NCBI RefSeq assembly: GCF_037153975.1
Contig: NZ_JBBAYJ010000015.1
Coordinates: 1-64,000, forward strand
DNA: 64,000 nt
Origin: Aquipuribacter sp. SD81
GTDB taxonomy: Bacteria; Actinomycetota; Actinomycetes; Actinomycetales; JBBAYJ01
Reading direction: 5' to 3'
Part shown: one piece after another, positions 29,192 to 39,357 of the stretch
Layout: each line of letters opens with the position of its first letter
How positions within the stretch are numbered: the stretch's first letter is position 1
Made by a program: the position numbers and the translations under genes
Notes under the pieces: model-generated
What the model saw: the letters and a program-made list of their open reading frames with translations, nothing else
Told to the model about the DNA's origin: nothing
Databases searched by the model: none

Positions 29192-30597
29192 GCGCGCCGG
29201 GGGCCGGGGACGCCGCCGCGCCGTACCGGTCGCTGTCGCTGTGGCACGAGCAGGTCGCCGAGGCCGGCGACGACCTCGTCCCGGCCGACGTCCTCGACGG
29301 CGACGCCGAGGCCGACGTCTGCGTGGTCGGGGCGGGGTACACGGGGCTGTGGACGGCGTACTACCTGAGCCGGGCGCGGCCGGACCTGCGGGTCGTCGTC
29401 CTCGAGAGCCACGTCGCCGGGTTCGGCGCGAGCGGCCGCAACGGCGGCTGGTGCTCGGCGCTGTTCCCGGCCTCCGTCGCGGCGCTGGACGCCCGCCACG
29501 GGCGCGAGGCCGCCCTCGCCATGCGACGCGCGATGAACGACACGGTCGAGGAGGTCGGGCGGGTCACGGCGGCGGAGGGCATCGGGTGCGGCTTCACTCG
29601 CGGCGGCACCGTCGTGCTCGCCCGCAGCGAGGCGCAGCTGCGCCGCGCGCGCACCGAGCACCGGGTCGACGAGCGCTACGGCGGCGTCGACGGCGTGCAC
29701 CTGCTCGACGCCGCCGCGGCCACCGAGCGCCTCGCCGCCACCCGGGTGCGGGGCGCGACGTGGACGCCGCACTGCGCCCGGGTGCAGCCCGCCGCGCTCG
29801 TCCGCGGGCTGGCGGCGGCGGTGCGACGGCAGGGGGTGCACGTCCACGAGGGCACGCCCGCCACCGTGATCGCGCCGGGGGCCGTCCGGACCGTGCGGGG
29901 CACCGTCCGCGCGCGGCAGGTGGTGCGCGCGACGGAGGCGTGGACGTCGGCACTGCCCGGCAGCCGTCGCAGCGTCGTGCCGGTGTACAGCCTCGTCGTC
30001 GCGACGGAGCCGCTGCCGCCGTCGGTGTGGGAGCAGGTGGGCCTCGCGCGGTACGAGACGTTCTCCGAGCACCGCCACCTCGTCGTCTACGGCCAGCGCA
30101 CCGCCGACGACCGGCTCGTGTTCGGCGGGCGCGGCGCCCCCTACCACTGGGGCTCGGGCATCCGGCCCGCCTTCGACCGCGACGACCGCGTGTTCGCCCG
30201 GCTGCGGGCGACCCTGCACGAGCTGCTGCCGCAGGTGGCGCCGTACCGGGTGACGCACGGGTGGGGCGGGCCGCTCGGCATCCCCCGCGACTGGCACGCG
30301 GGCGTCGGCCTCGACCCGGCGACCGGGATCGGCTGGGCCGGCGGCTACGTCGGTGACGGGGTGGGCACGGCCAACCTCGCCGGCCGGACGCTCGCCGACC
30401 TGCTCCTCGGGCACGACAGCGACCTGGTCCGGCTGCCGTGGGTGCAGCACCGCTCGCGGCGCTGGGAGCCGGAGCCGCTGCGCTGGGCCGGGGTCAACGC
30501 GGGCCTCACCATGGCGACGGTCGCCGACGCCGAGGAGCGGCTGACGGGCCGGCCGGCGCTGTCGGGTCAGGTGCTGGGCCGGCTCACCGGGCACTGA
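29188..30597 (+). CDS. FAD-dependent amine oxidase (DAO family, PuuB/OrdL-like)
   Basis: 469 residues. The dinucleotide-binding motif DVCVVGAGYTGLWTAYYLS (residues ~43-61) and GFGASGRNGGWCSALFP match gamma-glutamylputrescine-oxidase-like flavoenzymes of the DAO superfamily. GWAGGYVGDGVGTANLAGRT near the C-terminus is the second FAD contact. It oxidises a secondary or primary amine. No gamma-glutamylputrescine synthetase (puuA) is visible, so it may act on a free diamine or amino acid. GTGA overlap with the preceding gene; last gene of the Lrp operon. Confidence 0.88.
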   Translation: MSAPGAGDAAAPYRSLSLWHEQVAEAGDDLVPADVLDGDAEADVCVVGAGYTGLWTAYYLSRARPDLRVVVLESHVAGFGASGRNGGWCSALFPASVAALDARHGREAALAMRRAMNDTVEEVGRVTAAEGIGCGFTRGGTVVLARSEAQLRRARTEHRVDERYGGVDGVHLLDAAAATERLAATRVRGATWTPHCARVQPAALVRGLAAAVRRQGVHVHEGTPATVIAPGAVRTVRGTVRARQVVRATEAWTSALPGSRRSVVPVYSLVVATEPLPPSVWEQVGLARYETFSEHRHLVVYGQRTADDRLVFGGRGAPYHWGSGIRPAFDRDDRVFARLRATLHELLPQVAPYRVTHGWGGPLGIPRDWHAGVGLDPATGIGWAGGYVGDGVGTANLAGRTLADLLLGHDSDLVRLPWVQHRSRRWEPEPLRWAGVNAGLTMATVADAEERLTGRPALSGQVLGRLTGH

Positions 30598-30647
30598 GCG
30601 GCCCCGCCCCCGTCAGGGCGGGGCGGGGCCCGCGGTCGCGTCCCCCG

Positions 30648-31481
30648 TCAGCGGCTCGCGCACGTCCCGCGGGCCGGTGCCGTCACGATCGTCGACATGA
30701 ACCGGCACGTGCGGGCCAGGGGGCTGAGGGCAGTCGGCGCGGCGCGGCGGGCGAGCGTGCGCACCTCCTCGGGGACCGGCGTGGGTGCGGGGCGCGGCAC
30801 GGGTGCGGGGCACGGGGACGTGTTCCGGACGGTGTGCGACGTGGGGAGCTCGCCGACGTAGTACTCGCACGGGCCGTAGTCGTGCGACGTGAGCGCCGTG
30901 CCGGTCCACCACGACGTCCGCTTGTACGCGCCGTCCCACGAGAGGGACACGTGCACGTGGTCGGTGTGGGGGCTCGCGCCCGTGTAGTCCTTCCACCCGC
31001 TGCGGGAGTTCCAGATCCGCTTGTTCCAGATCACGTACTGGATGCCGAGGCGGTGAGCGTTGCCCCCGGGGACGCCCTGGCTGTCCGGGCCCGTCGCCCA
31101 CGCGACGAAGTGGTCGGCCCGGGCCTTGTGGGTCGCGTTCGACACGTCGTTGGCCCAGTCGTACGCGCGCCCCTCCTTGTGCTCGCTGCGCCCGCCCTGG
31201 GTGCAGCTGCGCGAGATGCCGCCGGTGTTCGCGACCCCGTAGGTCTCGCGCAGCAGCGCGCGGACCGCCTGCGCGCCCGGCTTCTCGGCGGGGTCGCAGA
31301 TGAGCTGGCCCACGTACGGCGCGGGCTGCTCGGGGGCCGTGGTGAAGGAGACGGGGGGCCGCGGCGCGGTGAGCGCGGCGGAGGCGGGGGCGGCGGCCAG
31401 GGTGCTGAGGGCGGCCACGACGGCGACGGTCGTGGCGGCGGCGCCCAGCAGGCGTCGGGACAGGGTGCGGATCGGCATCAT
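30648..31481 (-). CDS. Secreted peptidase-like protein with hedgehog/M15-type fold
   Basis: 277 residues with a clear signal peptide (TLSRRLLGAAATTVAVVAAL, cleavage near ASA-AL). The domain at about 60-210 has RSCTQGGRSEHKEGRAYDWA and SPHTDHVHVSLSWDGA, spacing the His, Asp and His residues as in the ARB_07466-like catalytic domain related to D-Ala-D-Ala carboxypeptidases. It likely trims peptidoglycan or another extracellular peptide. The last ~75 residues are Pro-rich. It starts with two consecutive ATG codons; the first (31481) is used here. Confidence 0.82.
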   Translation of the reverse strand: MMPIRTLSRRLLGAAATTVAVVAALSTLAAAPASAALTAPRPPVSFTTAPEQPAPYVGQLICDPAEKPGAQAVRALLRETYGVANTGGISRSCTQGGRSEHKEGRAYDWANDVSNATHKARADHFVAWATGPDSQGVPGGNAHRLGIQYVIWNKRIWNSRSGWKDYTGASPHTDHVHVSLSWDGAYKRTSWWTGTALTSHDYGPCEYYVGELPTSHTVRNTSPCPAPVPRPAPTPVPEEVRTLARRAAPTALSPLARTCRFMSTIVTAPARGTCASR

Positions 31482-31590
31482 CGGCTCTCGTGGGTCTCGG
31501 TCGGGACGGGTCGGGTCTCGTGGCGCTCGCGGTGTCACCGAGCACATCGGCCGGTCGGCGGGCCACCTCAAGCGCCGGGCGTGACCATCT

Positions 31591-31608
31591 CGTGACGGGT
31601 CCGTCACG
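31591..31608. repeat. 18-bp dyad between gabD and the secreted peptidase gene
   Basis: CGTGACGG-GT-CCGTCACG forms two perfect 8-bp arms around a 2-bp centre, 110 bp before the peptidase start and 56 bp past the gabD stop. It may be an operator for the peptidase gene or a weak terminator. No T-run is present. Confidence 0.45.
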
Positions 31609-31663
31609 CGGACGGCGCAGCGCGGGGCGCTGCGGCGGGCAGGCCGGGCCGGACGGGGCCGCC

Positions 31664-33157
31664 CTAGACGGCGAGCCCGACGTACTTGGTGTCGAGGTAC
31701 TCCTCGATCCCCTCGGCGCCGCCCTCCCGGCCGAAGCCCGACGCCTTGACCCCGCCGAACGGCGCGGCGGGGTTCGACACGACGCCCTGGTTGAGCCCGA
31801 CCATGCCGAACTGCAGCCGCTCCGACACGCGGACGGCGCGGGACACGTCGCGGGTGAACAGGTACGCGACGAGGCCGTACTCGGTGTCGTTCGCCGAGCG
31901 GACCGCCTCGTCGTCGTCCGTGAACGTCGACACGGGGGCGACCGGGCCGAAGATCTCCTCCCGGCGCAGCCGGGCGTCGTGGGGCACGTCGGTGAGGACG
32001 GTGGGCGGGTAGAACGCGCCGGGCCCGGCCACCGGCTCGCCGCCGGTCAGCACCCGCGCGCCCGCCGACACGGCCTCGCCGACTAGGGCGTGGACGCCCT
32101 GCCGGGCCTCGCGCGTGATGAGCGGCCCCACCTTGCTCGCCGGGTCGGTGCCGCGCCCGACCGGCATCGCCCCGAGGCGCTCGGCGAGCCGGGCGGAGAA
32201 CTCCTCGGCGACGTCGGCGTGGACGAGGAAGCGGTTGGCCGACGTGCACGCCTCGCCGATGTTGCGCATCTTCGCCAGGACCGCCCCGTCGACGGCCGCC
32301 TCGAGGTCGGCGTCGGCGAAGACGAGGAACGGCGCGTTGCCGCCGAGCTCCATGGACACCCGCTGCAGGTTCTCCGCGGCCTGCGCGACCAGGCGCCTGC
32401 CCACCGGGGTGGAGCCGGTGAACGTCACCTTGCGAAGCCGCGGGTCGCCGAGCAGCGGCGCGGTGAGGGCGCCGGCGTCGGAGGTCGGCAGGACCTGCAC
32501 GACACCGTCGGGCAGGCCCGCGTCCAGCAGGACCTGCGCGAAGGCGAGCGCCGTGAGGGGGGTCTGGGCGGCGGGCTTGAGGACCATCGTGCAGCCGGCC
32601 GCGAGCGCCGGGCCGATCTTGCGGGTCGCCATGGCGAGGGGGAAGTTCCACGGCGTGATGGCGTAGCAGGGCCCGACCGGCTGCTTCATGGTGAGCAGCC
32701 GGCTCGCCCCGTTCGGTGCCGTGGACCAGCGCCCGTACGCGCGCACGGCCTCCTCGGAGAACCAGCGGAGGAACTCCGCGCCGTACGTGACCTCGGCGCG
32801 GGACTCCGCGAGCGGCTTGCCCATCTCCAGCGTCATGAGCAGGGCGAGGTCCTCGCCCCGCTCGACGGTCAGCTCGAAGGCGCGACGCAGCAGCTCTCCC
32901 CGCTCGCGGGGGGCGGTGCCCGCCCAGCCCTCCTGCGCGGCGACGGCCGCCTCTAGGGCCGACCGGGCGTCCTCCGCGGTCGCGTCGGCGACGTCGGTGA
33001 GCACCTCCCCCGTCGCCGGGTCCTCGACGGGGATGCGGGCGCCGCCGGAGGCGTCCCGCCACCGGCCGTCCAGCAGCAGGCCGGTCGGGACCGCGGCGAC
33101 GACGGCGCGCTCCCGCTCGACGGTCACGGGCTCGGGTCCGGCGGCGTCGGCGCTCAC
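31664..33157 (-). CDS. gabD: Succinate-semialdehyde dehydrogenase
   Basis: 497 residues of the GabD branch of aldehyde dehydrogenases. Signatures: LLMTLEMGKPLAESRAEV, AITPWNFPLAMATRKIGPAL, the catalytic Glu in SMELGGNAPFLVF, the Cys in NIGEACTSANRFLVH and GREGGAEGIEEYLDTKYVGL at the C-terminus. It would finish GABA breakdown to succinate after GabT. The GTG at 33157 overlaps the stop of the preceding PPOX gene (GTGA). Confidence 0.92.
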   Translation of the reverse strand: MSADAAGPEPVTVERERAVVAAVPTGLLLDGRWRDASGGARIPVEDPATGEVLTDVADATAEDARSALEAAVAAQEGWAGTAPRERGELLRRAFELTVERGEDLALLMTLEMGKPLAESRAEVTYGAEFLRWFSEEAVRAYGRWSTAPNGASRLLTMKQPVGPCYAITPWNFPLAMATRKIGPALAAGCTMVLKPAAQTPLTALAFAQVLLDAGLPDGVVQVLPTSDAGALTAPLLGDPRLRKVTFTGSTPVGRRLVAQAAENLQRVSMELGGNAPFLVFADADLEAAVDGAVLAKMRNIGEACTSANRFLVHADVAEEFSARLAERLGAMPVGRGTDPASKVGPLITREARQGVHALVGEAVSAGARVLTGGEPVAGPGAFYPPTVLTDVPHDARLRREEIFGPVAPVSTFTDDDEAVRSANDTEYGLVAYLFTRDVSRAVRVSERLQFGMVGLNQGVVSNPAAPFGGVKASGFGREGGAEGIEEYLDTKYVGLAV

Positions 33158-33582
33158 GGACGGACGGTAGCGCGCGTCCGGTCGCCCGGCCGTTCCACGA
33201 GACCCAGCACGCGGTCCACCGCGACCTCCACGACGACCCGGCGGGGGTTGTCCCGCGGCGGCCGGTACCGCGCGGTGTAGCGGGCGACGGCGTCGGCGAC
33301 GACGTCGGGCTCCGTGCGGACGCGCGCCGGGCCCTCGAGCGTGAGCCAGCGCCAGCCGTCCACCTGGCAGAGCGCGACCCGCCCGCCCCGCTCGACGTTG
33401 CGGGTCTTCTGCGTGCCGGCGGAGGTGATGACACGGGCGAGGCGCGCCTCGCCGTCCCACGTGAAGCCGACCGGCACGACGTGGACCGAGCCGTCGGCCC
33501 GCAGCCCGGACAGGGTCGCGAGGTGCCGCTCGGTGAGGAAGTCCCGCGCGGCGGGCGGGAGGCGCGCCGGGTCGAGGCGCAC
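33154..33582 (-). CDS. PPOX-class F420/FMN-dependent protein
   Basis: 142 residues, split beta-barrel of the F420-dependent or FMN-dependent PPOX class. FLTERHLATLSGLRADGSVH and VPVGFTWDG near the N-terminus and VERGGRVALCQVDGWRWLTL are family hallmarks; VARYTARYRPPRDNPRRVVV follows. Redox substrate unknown. It lies 2 bp after the DivIVA-like gene and is coupled to gabD by a GTGA overlap. Confidence 0.87.
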   Translation of the reverse strand: MRLDPARLPPAARDFLTERHLATLSGLRADGSVHVVPVGFTWDGEARLARVITSAGTQKTRNVERGGRVALCQVDGWRWLTLEGPARVRTEPDVVADAVARYTARYRPPRDNPRRVVVEVAVDRVLGLVERPGDRTRATVRP

Positions 33583-33584
33583 GC

Positions 33585-34121
33585 TCAGCCGGAGCCGCGG
33601 CGGCGCATGACGTCGACGACGCGGTCGAGGAACGCGTCGACCGGCGCCTCGCGGTACCCGCGTGAGCCGCGCCCGGCGCGGAACACCGACGTCCGCACCT
33701 CGTCGACGGCCAGCGGCCGGCCGAGCACGAGGTGGTCGCGGATGCGGGCGGTGAGCGCGTCGACCTCGCCGACGCGGTAGCCGAGGCCGAGGGCCCGGCC
33801 GCGGGGGAAGCGCGTCCCGTCGCCGCGCTGCAGCCGCGCGAGCACACCCTCCTCCGCCTCGCGCCAGCTGTTCGGCCCCGCGCGCTCCTCGCGCGAGACG
33901 AACGCGTCCTCGATCCGGTCCAGCGCCTCGTCCACGGCACCGATGTCGTAGCCGTCGCGGCGCAGGTCGAAGCCGACCGTCCGCACGTGCCACGACGTCA
34001 CCGCGCCGGGCGGGCCGCCGGCGTCCCACACCTGCTTGGCGCGGTCGAGGAAGTCCTCGACCTGCTCCCGGTGGTAGCCCTTGCGCAGCCGGCCCGAGCG
34101 GTGGAACAGGTCGGTGCTCAC
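33585..34121 (-). CDS. DivIVA-domain-repeat protein
   Basis: 178 residues. It contains repeated DivIVA-like segments: [20 protein letters not shown], then [39 protein letters not shown] and [20 protein letters not shown], about 40-50 residues apart. Each is the small N-terminal DivIVA motif without a long coiled coil. Such proteins are known next to rlmN in actinobacteria. Role unclear; possibly a membrane-curvature or cell-pole protein. The start overlaps the rlmN stop (GTGA). Confidence 0.82.
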   Translation of the reverse strand: MSTDLFHRSGRLRKGYHREQVEDFLDRAKQVWDAGGPPGAVTSWHVRTVGFDLRRDGYDIGAVDEALDRIEDAFVSREERAGPNSWREAEEGVLARLQRGDGTRFPRGRALGLGYRVGEVDALTARIRDHLVLGRPLAVDEVRTSVFRAGRGSRGYREAPVDAFLDRVVDVMRRRGSG

Positions 34122-35227
34122 GCGTCGGACCCCTCGCGCGGCTGGACGAGGTCCTGGGCGGCGAGCTGGCCGCACGCGCCGTCGATGTCGCTCCCCCGGG
34201 TGTCGCGGACCGTCGTCGGTACCCCCGCCGCGCGGAGACGGCGCACGAACTCGTGCTCGACGCGGGGGTCGGAGGCCGTCCAGCGCGAGCCGGGCGTCGG
34301 GTTGAGCGGGATCGGGTTGACGTGCACCCAGCCGCGCCCGCGACGGTTGAGCTCGCGCGCGAGCAGGTCGGCCCGCCACGCCTGGTCGTTGACGTCGCGG
34401 ATGAGCGCGTACTCGATGCTGACCCGCCGTCCCGTCACCTCGAAGTAGTGGCGGGCCGCGTCCAGCAGCTCGCCGACCTTGTGCCGGGTGTTGATGGGCA
34501 CGAGCTCGTCGCGCAGTTCGTCGTCGGGGGTGTGCAGGCTCACCGCGAGCGTGACCGGCAGGTTCTCGGCCGCGAGCCGCTCGACCGCCGGCACGAGCCC
34601 GACCGTCGACACCGTGATGTGCCGGGCGGAGATGCCGAGACCCTCCGGTGCGGGGTCCGTCATGCGGCGCAGCGCGGTCACCACGGCGTTGTAGTTGGCG
34701 AGCGGCTCGCCCATGCCCATGAACACCACGTTGCTCACGCGCCGCCCGGTGACGGCCGAGGCGCGCACGACCTGGTCGACGATCTCCGCCGCCGACAGGT
34801 TGCGGGTCAGCCCCTGCTGACCGGTCGCGCAGAACGGGCACGCCATGCCGCAGCCGGCCTGGCTCGACAGGCACAGCGTCGTGCGGTCGGAGTAGTGCAT
34901 GAGCACGCTCTCGACGAGCGACCCGTCGAACAGCCGCCACAGGGTCTTCAGGGTGGCGCCGTGGTCGGCCTCGAGGCGCCGCACCTGCGTGAGCAGCGGG
35001 GGCAGGACGGCGGCGACCACCGCCTCGCGCTCGGCCGCCGGCAGGTCCGTCATGTCGGCGGCGTCGGCGGTGAAGCGGGAGAAGTAGTGCCGGGACAGCT
35101 GCTGCGCGCGGTAGCGGGGCAGGCCCGCGGCCTGCACGGCAGCCGCGCGCTCCTCACCGGTGAGGTCGGCGAGGTGCTGCGGGGGCTTGCCGCGGCGCGG
35201 CGCAGCCAGGACGAGCTCGAGGGGCAC
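34118..35227 (-). CDS. rlmN: 23S rRNA (adenine-2503-C2)/tRNA methyltransferase RlmN
   Basis: 369 residues, radical-SAM enzyme that methylates A2503 of 23S rRNA and A37 of some tRNAs. The [4Fe-4S] motif [12 protein letters not shown] is present (CxxxCxxC), with SSQAGCG before it. [16 protein letters not shown] and [13 protein letters not shown] are family motifs, and the second catalytic Cys is expected in [11 protein letters not shown] near the C-terminus. I use GTG at 35227 ([18 protein letters not shown]), as in other actinobacterial RlmN; an upstream in-frame ATG at 35266 has no support. Confidence 0.95.
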   Translation of the reverse strand: MPLELVLAAPRRGKPPQHLADLTGEERAAAVQAAGLPRYRAQQLSRHYFSRFTADAADMTDLPAAEREAVVAAVLPPLLTQVRRLEADHGATLKTLWRLFDGSLVESVLMHYSDRTTLCLSSQAGCGMACPFCATGQQGLTRNLSAAEIVDQVVRASAVTGRRVSNVVFMGMGEPLANYNAVVTALRRMTDPAPEGLGISARHITVSTVGLVPAVERLAAENLPVTLAVSLHTPDDELRDELVPINTRHKVGELLDAARHYFEVTGRRVSIEYALIRDVNDQAWRADLLARELNRRGRGWVHVNPIPLNPTPGSRWTASDPRVEHEFVRRLRAAGVPTTVRDTRGSDIDGACGQLAAQDLVQPREGSDA

Positions 35228-35364
35228 GGGACCAGTGTGCCAAGCCGCGGGCGGTGCGCCCACCACCGAAGGGCGCCGTAGCGCACCCCCGCGGGGCGAC
35301 CCGGGACCTTCGTGGGGTTGTGCCCGCCGCGGCGCGGGGCTTCGCTGGCGGGGTGGACGACACG

Positions 35365-37761
35365 ATGACCACCTCCGGGCCCTACCTCGACGACGACACC
35401 CTCGCGGCGGTGGACGCGTGGTTCCGCGCCGCCAACTACCTGTCGGTGGGCCAGATCTACCTCATGGCCAACCCCCTGCTGCGCGAGCCGCTCGCCGAGC
35501 CGCACGTGAAGCCGCGCCTGCTCGGGCACTGGGGCACCACCCCGGGGCTCAACTTCGTCCACGTGCACTGCAACCGGGCGATCATCGAGCGCGACCTCGA
35601 CATGATGTACGTCATCGGGCCCGGGCACGGCGGGCCGGGGCTCGTGGCGGCGGCGTGGCTGGACGGCACGTACAGCGAGGTCTACCCCGACGTGTCGCTG
35701 GACGAGCGGGGCATGGCGCGGCTGTTCACGCAGTTCTCGTTCCCCGGCGGCATCCCCAGCCACGTCGCCCCGGAGACGCCCGGCTCCATCCACGAGGGCG
35801 GCGAGCTCGGGTACTCCCTCAGCCACGCGTTCGGCGCGGCCTTCGACAACCCGGACCTCGTCGTGACGTGCGTCGTCGGCGACGGCGAGGCCGAGACGGG
35901 CCCGCTCGCGACGAGCTGGCACTCCACGAAGTTCCTCGACCCCGTGCACGACGGCGCCGTCCTGCCCGTCCTCCACCTCAACGGCTACAAGATCGCGAAC
36001 CCGACGGTGCTCGCGCGCATCCCCGCGGACGAGCTGCACGCCCTGCTGTGGGGCTGTGGCTGGCAGCCCTACGAGGTGTCCGGCGACGACCCGCAGACCA
36101 TGCACCACGCCTTCGCCCGCACCCTCGACGCGTGCCTGGACGAGATCCGCCGGATCCAGACCGAGGCACGCACGAGCGGGCGCAGCGGCCGCCCCCGCTG
36201 GCCGATGATCGTGCTGCGCTCCCCCAAGGGCTGGACCGGGCCGGAGCAGGTCGACGGCAAGCCGGTCGAGGGCCACTGGCGCAGCCACCAGGTGCCGTTC
36301 GCCGACACCCGGGACAACCCCGAGCACCTCGCCGTGCTCGAGCAGTGGCTGCGCTCCTACTCCCCCGAGGAGCTGTTCGGCGCCGACGGGGCGCCCGTCG
36401 ACCTCGTGCGCCGCATGTCGCCGGCCGGCGAGCGGCGGATGAGCGCCACCCCGCACGCCAACGGCGGGCTGCTGCGCCGACCGCTGCGGCTGCCGGACTT
36501 CCGTGACTACGCCGTGGACGTGCCGTCGCCGGGGCAGACGACCGCGGGCGCCACCGGGGTCCTCGGGGAGTTCCTGCGCGACGTCATGGCGCTGGACTCC
36601 CCCCACCGCAGCTTCCGTGTCTTCGCGCCCGACGAGAACAACTCCAACCGCCTGCAGGCCGTCCTGGAGGCGACGGGCCGGGCGTGGCAGGAGACCGTCC
36701 TCGACACCGACACGGGGCTCGCGCCCGACGGGCGCGTCATGGAGATCCTGTCCGAGCACACGTGCCAGGGCTGGCTCGAGGGCTACCTCCTCACCGGCCG
36801 CCACGGCTTCTTCAGCTGCTACGAGGCGTTCGTCCACATCGTCGACTCGATGGTCAACCAGCACGCGAAGTGGCTGAAGACGAGCCGCGAGATCGAGTGG
36901 CGCCGCCCGATCAGCAGCCTCAACTACCTGCTGACCAGCCACGTGTGGCGCCAGGACCACAACGGCTTCTCCCACCAGGACCCGGGCTTCATCGACCACG
37001 TGGTGAACAAGAAGGCCGAGGTCGTGCGGGTGTACCTGCCGCCGGACGCCAACACCCTGCTGAGCGTCGCCGACCACTGCCTGCGGACCCGCGACTACGT
37101 CAACGTGATCGTGGCGGGCAAGCAGTCGTCACCGCAGTTCCTGTCGATGGAGGACGCGGTCGTGCACTGCACGAAGGGCATCGGCATCTGGGACTGGGCG
37201 AGCAGCGACGCCGACGGAGAGCCCGACGTCGTGCTCGCGTGCGCCGGCGACGTGCCGACCATGGAGGCGCTCGCGGCGGTCGACGTGCTGCGCGGGCACT
37301 TCCCCGACCTGCGCATCCGGTTCGTCAACGTCGTCGACCTCATGCGGCTGCAGTCCGCCTCCGAGCACCCGCACGGGCTGTCCGACACGGAGTTCGACAG
37401 CCTGTTCACCACCGACCGGCCCGTCGTCTTCAACTACCACGGCTATCCCTGGCTCATCCACCGCCTCACGTACCGGCGCACCAACCACGCCAACATCCAC
37501 GTGCGCGGCTACATCGAGGAGGGCACGACGACGACGCCGTTCGACATGGCGGTCATGAACCGGATCGACCGGTTCCACCTCGCCATCGACGTGATCGACC
37601 GGCTGCCGCAGCTGGGCCCGCGGGCCGCGCACGTGCGCCAGCACCTGCAGGACACCCTCGTGCGGCACACCGAGTGGACCCGGCGCACGGGCGAGGACCT
37701 GCCGGAGGTCGCCGACTGGGTGTGGAGCCGTCGGGACTTCGCCGAGCAGAACCCGGGCTGA
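35365..37761 (+). CDS. xfp: Phosphoketolase (xylulose-5-P/fructose-6-P)
   Basis: 798 residues, thiamine-diphosphate enzyme that splits xylulose 5-phosphate or fructose 6-phosphate to acetyl phosphate plus glyceraldehyde 3-phosphate or erythrose 4-phosphate. Signatures: [52 protein letters not shown], the ThDP motif [14 protein letters not shown], and [14 protein letters not shown] plus [19 protein letters not shown]. Full family length. ATG at 35365 follows a G-rich stretch; GTG at 35353 is an alternative. Monocistronic, divergent from rlmN. No ackA or pta lies in the window. Confidence 0.96.
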   Translation: MTTSGPYLDDDTLAAVDAWFRAANYLSVGQIYLMANPLLREPLAEPHVKPRLLGHWGTTPGLNFVHVHCNRAIIERDLDMMYVIGPGHGGPGLVAAAWLDGTYSEVYPDVSLDERGMARLFTQFSFPGGIPSHVAPETPGSIHEGGELGYSLSHAFGAAFDNPDLVVTCVVGDGEAETGPLATSWHSTKFLDPVHDGAVLPVLHLNGYKIANPTVLARIPADELHALLWGCGWQPYEVSGDDPQTMHHAFARTLDACLDEIRRIQTEARTSGRSGRPRWPMIVLRSPKGWTGPEQVDGKPVEGHWRSHQVPFADTRDNPEHLAVLEQWLRSYSPEELFGADGAPVDLVRRMSPAGERRMSATPHANGGLLRRPLRLPDFRDYAVDVPSPGQTTAGATGVLGEFLRDVMALDSPHRSFRVFAPDENNSNRLQAVLEATGRAWQETVLDTDTGLAPDGRVMEILSEHTCQGWLEGYLLTGRHGFFSCYEAFVHIVDSMVNQHAKWLKTSREIEWRRPISSLNYLLTSHVWRQDHNGFSHQDPGFIDHVVNKKAEVVRVYLPPDANTLLSVADHCLRTRDYVNVIVAGKQSSPQFLSMEDAVVHCTKGIGIWDWASSDADGEPDVVLACAGDVPTMEALAAVDVLRGHFPDLRIRFVNVVDLMRLQSASEHPHGLSDTEFDSLFTTDRPVVFNYHGYPWLIHRLTYRRTNHANIHVRGYIEEGTTTTPFDMAVMNRIDRFHLAIDVIDRLPQLGPRAAHVRQHLQDTLVRHTEWTRRTGEDLPEVADWVWSRRDFAEQNPG

Positions 37762-37813
37762 GACCGGCCGCGCGGGTCCGGTCCGGGCCCGCGCGGTCGC
37801 GTCGCTCCGCCGC

Positions 37814-38761
37814 TCAGGCGACGGGGACGATGAGGGCGAGCAGCACCCACGCGACCGGCGCCGCCGGCAGCAGGGAGTCGAGGCGGTCCATGATCCCGCC
37901 GTGGCCCGGCAGCAGGCTGCCCATGTCCTTGATGCCGAGGTCGCGCTTGAGCAGGGACTCCGACAGGTCGCCGACCGTCGCCGTCACGACGACGACCACC
38001 CCGAGCAGGACCCCGGCCCACCACGAGCCGCCGAGGCCGAGAACGACCCCGAGGACGCCGAGGACGACGGCGAAGACCGTCGAGCCGAGCAGGCCCTCCC
38101 ACGACTTCTTCGGGCTGACGTTGGGGGCGAGCGGGTGCCGGCCCCACACGGAGCCGAAGGCGTAGCCGCCGATGTCGCTGCCGATGGCGACCATGAGGAA
38201 CGCGAGCACGCGGTAGGGGCCGTCGTCCTCGGCGAGCATGAGGAGCGCGAAGCCGGCGAGGAAGGGGACGTAGGCCGCCGTGAACACGCCGGCGGTCACG
38301 TCGCGGACCGGGTTCGGCCCGTCGAGCACGCGCCACAGCAGGCTCGAGAACGCCGTGAGCGCGAAGGTGACGAACAGCGCCTCGGGCCCGGCGAGGAACG
38401 CCGAGACGAGCATGCCCACCCCGCCGACCACGACCGGCACGACCGGGATGCGGATACGGCGGGCGCGGAACGCGTTCGCGAGCTCCCACAGCGCGAGCAC
38501 GATGGCCGCCGCGGTCAGGAGGACGAAGGCCTCCTTGCGCACGAAGAGGGCGAGCGCCACGAGGACCCCGAGCGCCGTGCCGACGGCGACGGCGGCCGGC
38601 AGGTTCCGCCCGGCGCGCGCCTGCCGCGCGCGGCGGCGGTCGCCGTCGTCGGCCGGCGACGGCGGGTCGGGCACGACGGCGACGCGTCGCGGCCCTGACC
38701 CCGGCGCACCGGCGTCGGGGCTGGGCACCGGCACAGGCGGCCGGGCGGGCGGCTGCGTCAC
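37814..38761 (-). CDS. cdsA: Phosphatidate cytidylyltransferase
   Basis: 315 residues. It makes CDP-diacylglycerol from CTP and phosphatidate in the membrane. After a Pro-rich, poorly conserved N-terminus of ~55 residues come about eight membrane segments. The signature near the C-terminus reads KRDLGIKDMGSLLPGHGGIM followed by DR. GSDIGGYAFGSVWGRHPLAP and SPKKSWEG are also typical. GTG start 1 bp after the frr stop. Last gene of rpsB-tsf-pyrH-frr-cdsA. Confidence 0.95.
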   Translation of the reverse strand: MTQPPARPPVPVPSPDAGAPGSGPRRVAVVPDPPSPADDGDRRRARQARAGRNLPAAVAVGTALGVLVALALFVRKEAFVLLTAAAIVLALWELANAFRARRIRIPVVPVVVGGVGMLVSAFLAGPEALFVTFALTAFSSLLWRVLDGPNPVRDVTAGVFTAAYVPFLAGFALLMLAEDDGPYRVLAFLMVAIGSDIGGYAFGSVWGRHPLAPNVSPKKSWEGLLGSTVFAVVLGVLGVVLGLGGSWWAGVLLGVVVVVTATVGDLSESLLKRDLGIKDMGSLLPGHGGIMDRLDSLLPAAPVAWVLLALIVPVA

Positions 38762-38762
38762 G

Positions 38763-39320
38763 TCAGACCGCCAGCAGCTCGGCTTCCTTGCCCTTGAGGA
38801 GCTCGTCGATGACGTCGACGTGGCGCTTGGTGACGGCCTCGAGCTCCTTCTCCGCGCGGGTGCCCTCGTCCTCGCCGGCCTCGCCGTCGCGCACCGTGCG
38901 GTCGATCTCCTCCTTGGCGCGGCGGCGGATGTTGCGCACCGAGACGCGGGCGTCCTCCGCCTTGGCGCGCGCGAGCTTGATGTAGTCGCGGCGCCGCTCC
39001 TCGGTGAGCTGCGGCAGGTTGAGCCGGATGATGTTGCCGTCGTTGCTCGGGTTGACGCCGAGGTCGCTCTCGCGGATCGCGCGCTCGATGGCCCCCATGG
39101 CGCTGCGGTCGTACGGGGAGACGAGCACGACGCGCGCCTCGGGGATCTGGAAGGAGGCGAGCTGCTGCAGCGGCGTCGGGGCGCCGTAGTAGTCGACGAG
39201 GATCTTGTTGAACATGCCGGGGTTCGCCCGGCCCGTCCGGATGCCGGCGAAGTCGTCCTTGACGACCTCGACCGCCTTGTCCATCTTGTCCTCGGCCTCG
39301 AGGAGTGCCTCGTCGATCAC
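38763..39320 (-). CDS. frr: Ribosome recycling factor
   Basis: 185 residues, the standard length. It releases ribosomes from mRNA after termination with EF-G. Conserved stretches: [55 protein letters not shown] and [13 protein letters not shown]. The start is GTG at 39320 with GGAGGA upstream. An in-frame upstream ATG lies in the pyrH-side spacer and lacks family similarity. Confidence 0.97.
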   Translation of the reverse strand: MIDEALLEAEDKMDKAVEVVKDDFAGIRTGRANPGMFNKILVDYYGAPTPLQQLASFQIPEARVVLVSPYDRSAMGAIERAIRESDLGVNPSNDGNIIRLNLPQLTEERRRDYIKLARAKAEDARVSVRNIRRRAKEEIDRTVRDGEAGEDEGTRAEKELEAVTKRHVDVIDELLKGKEAELLAV

Positions 39321-39357
39321 GTGCGTGTCCTCCGTCTGCTCGGTGCGCCGCCGGCTC

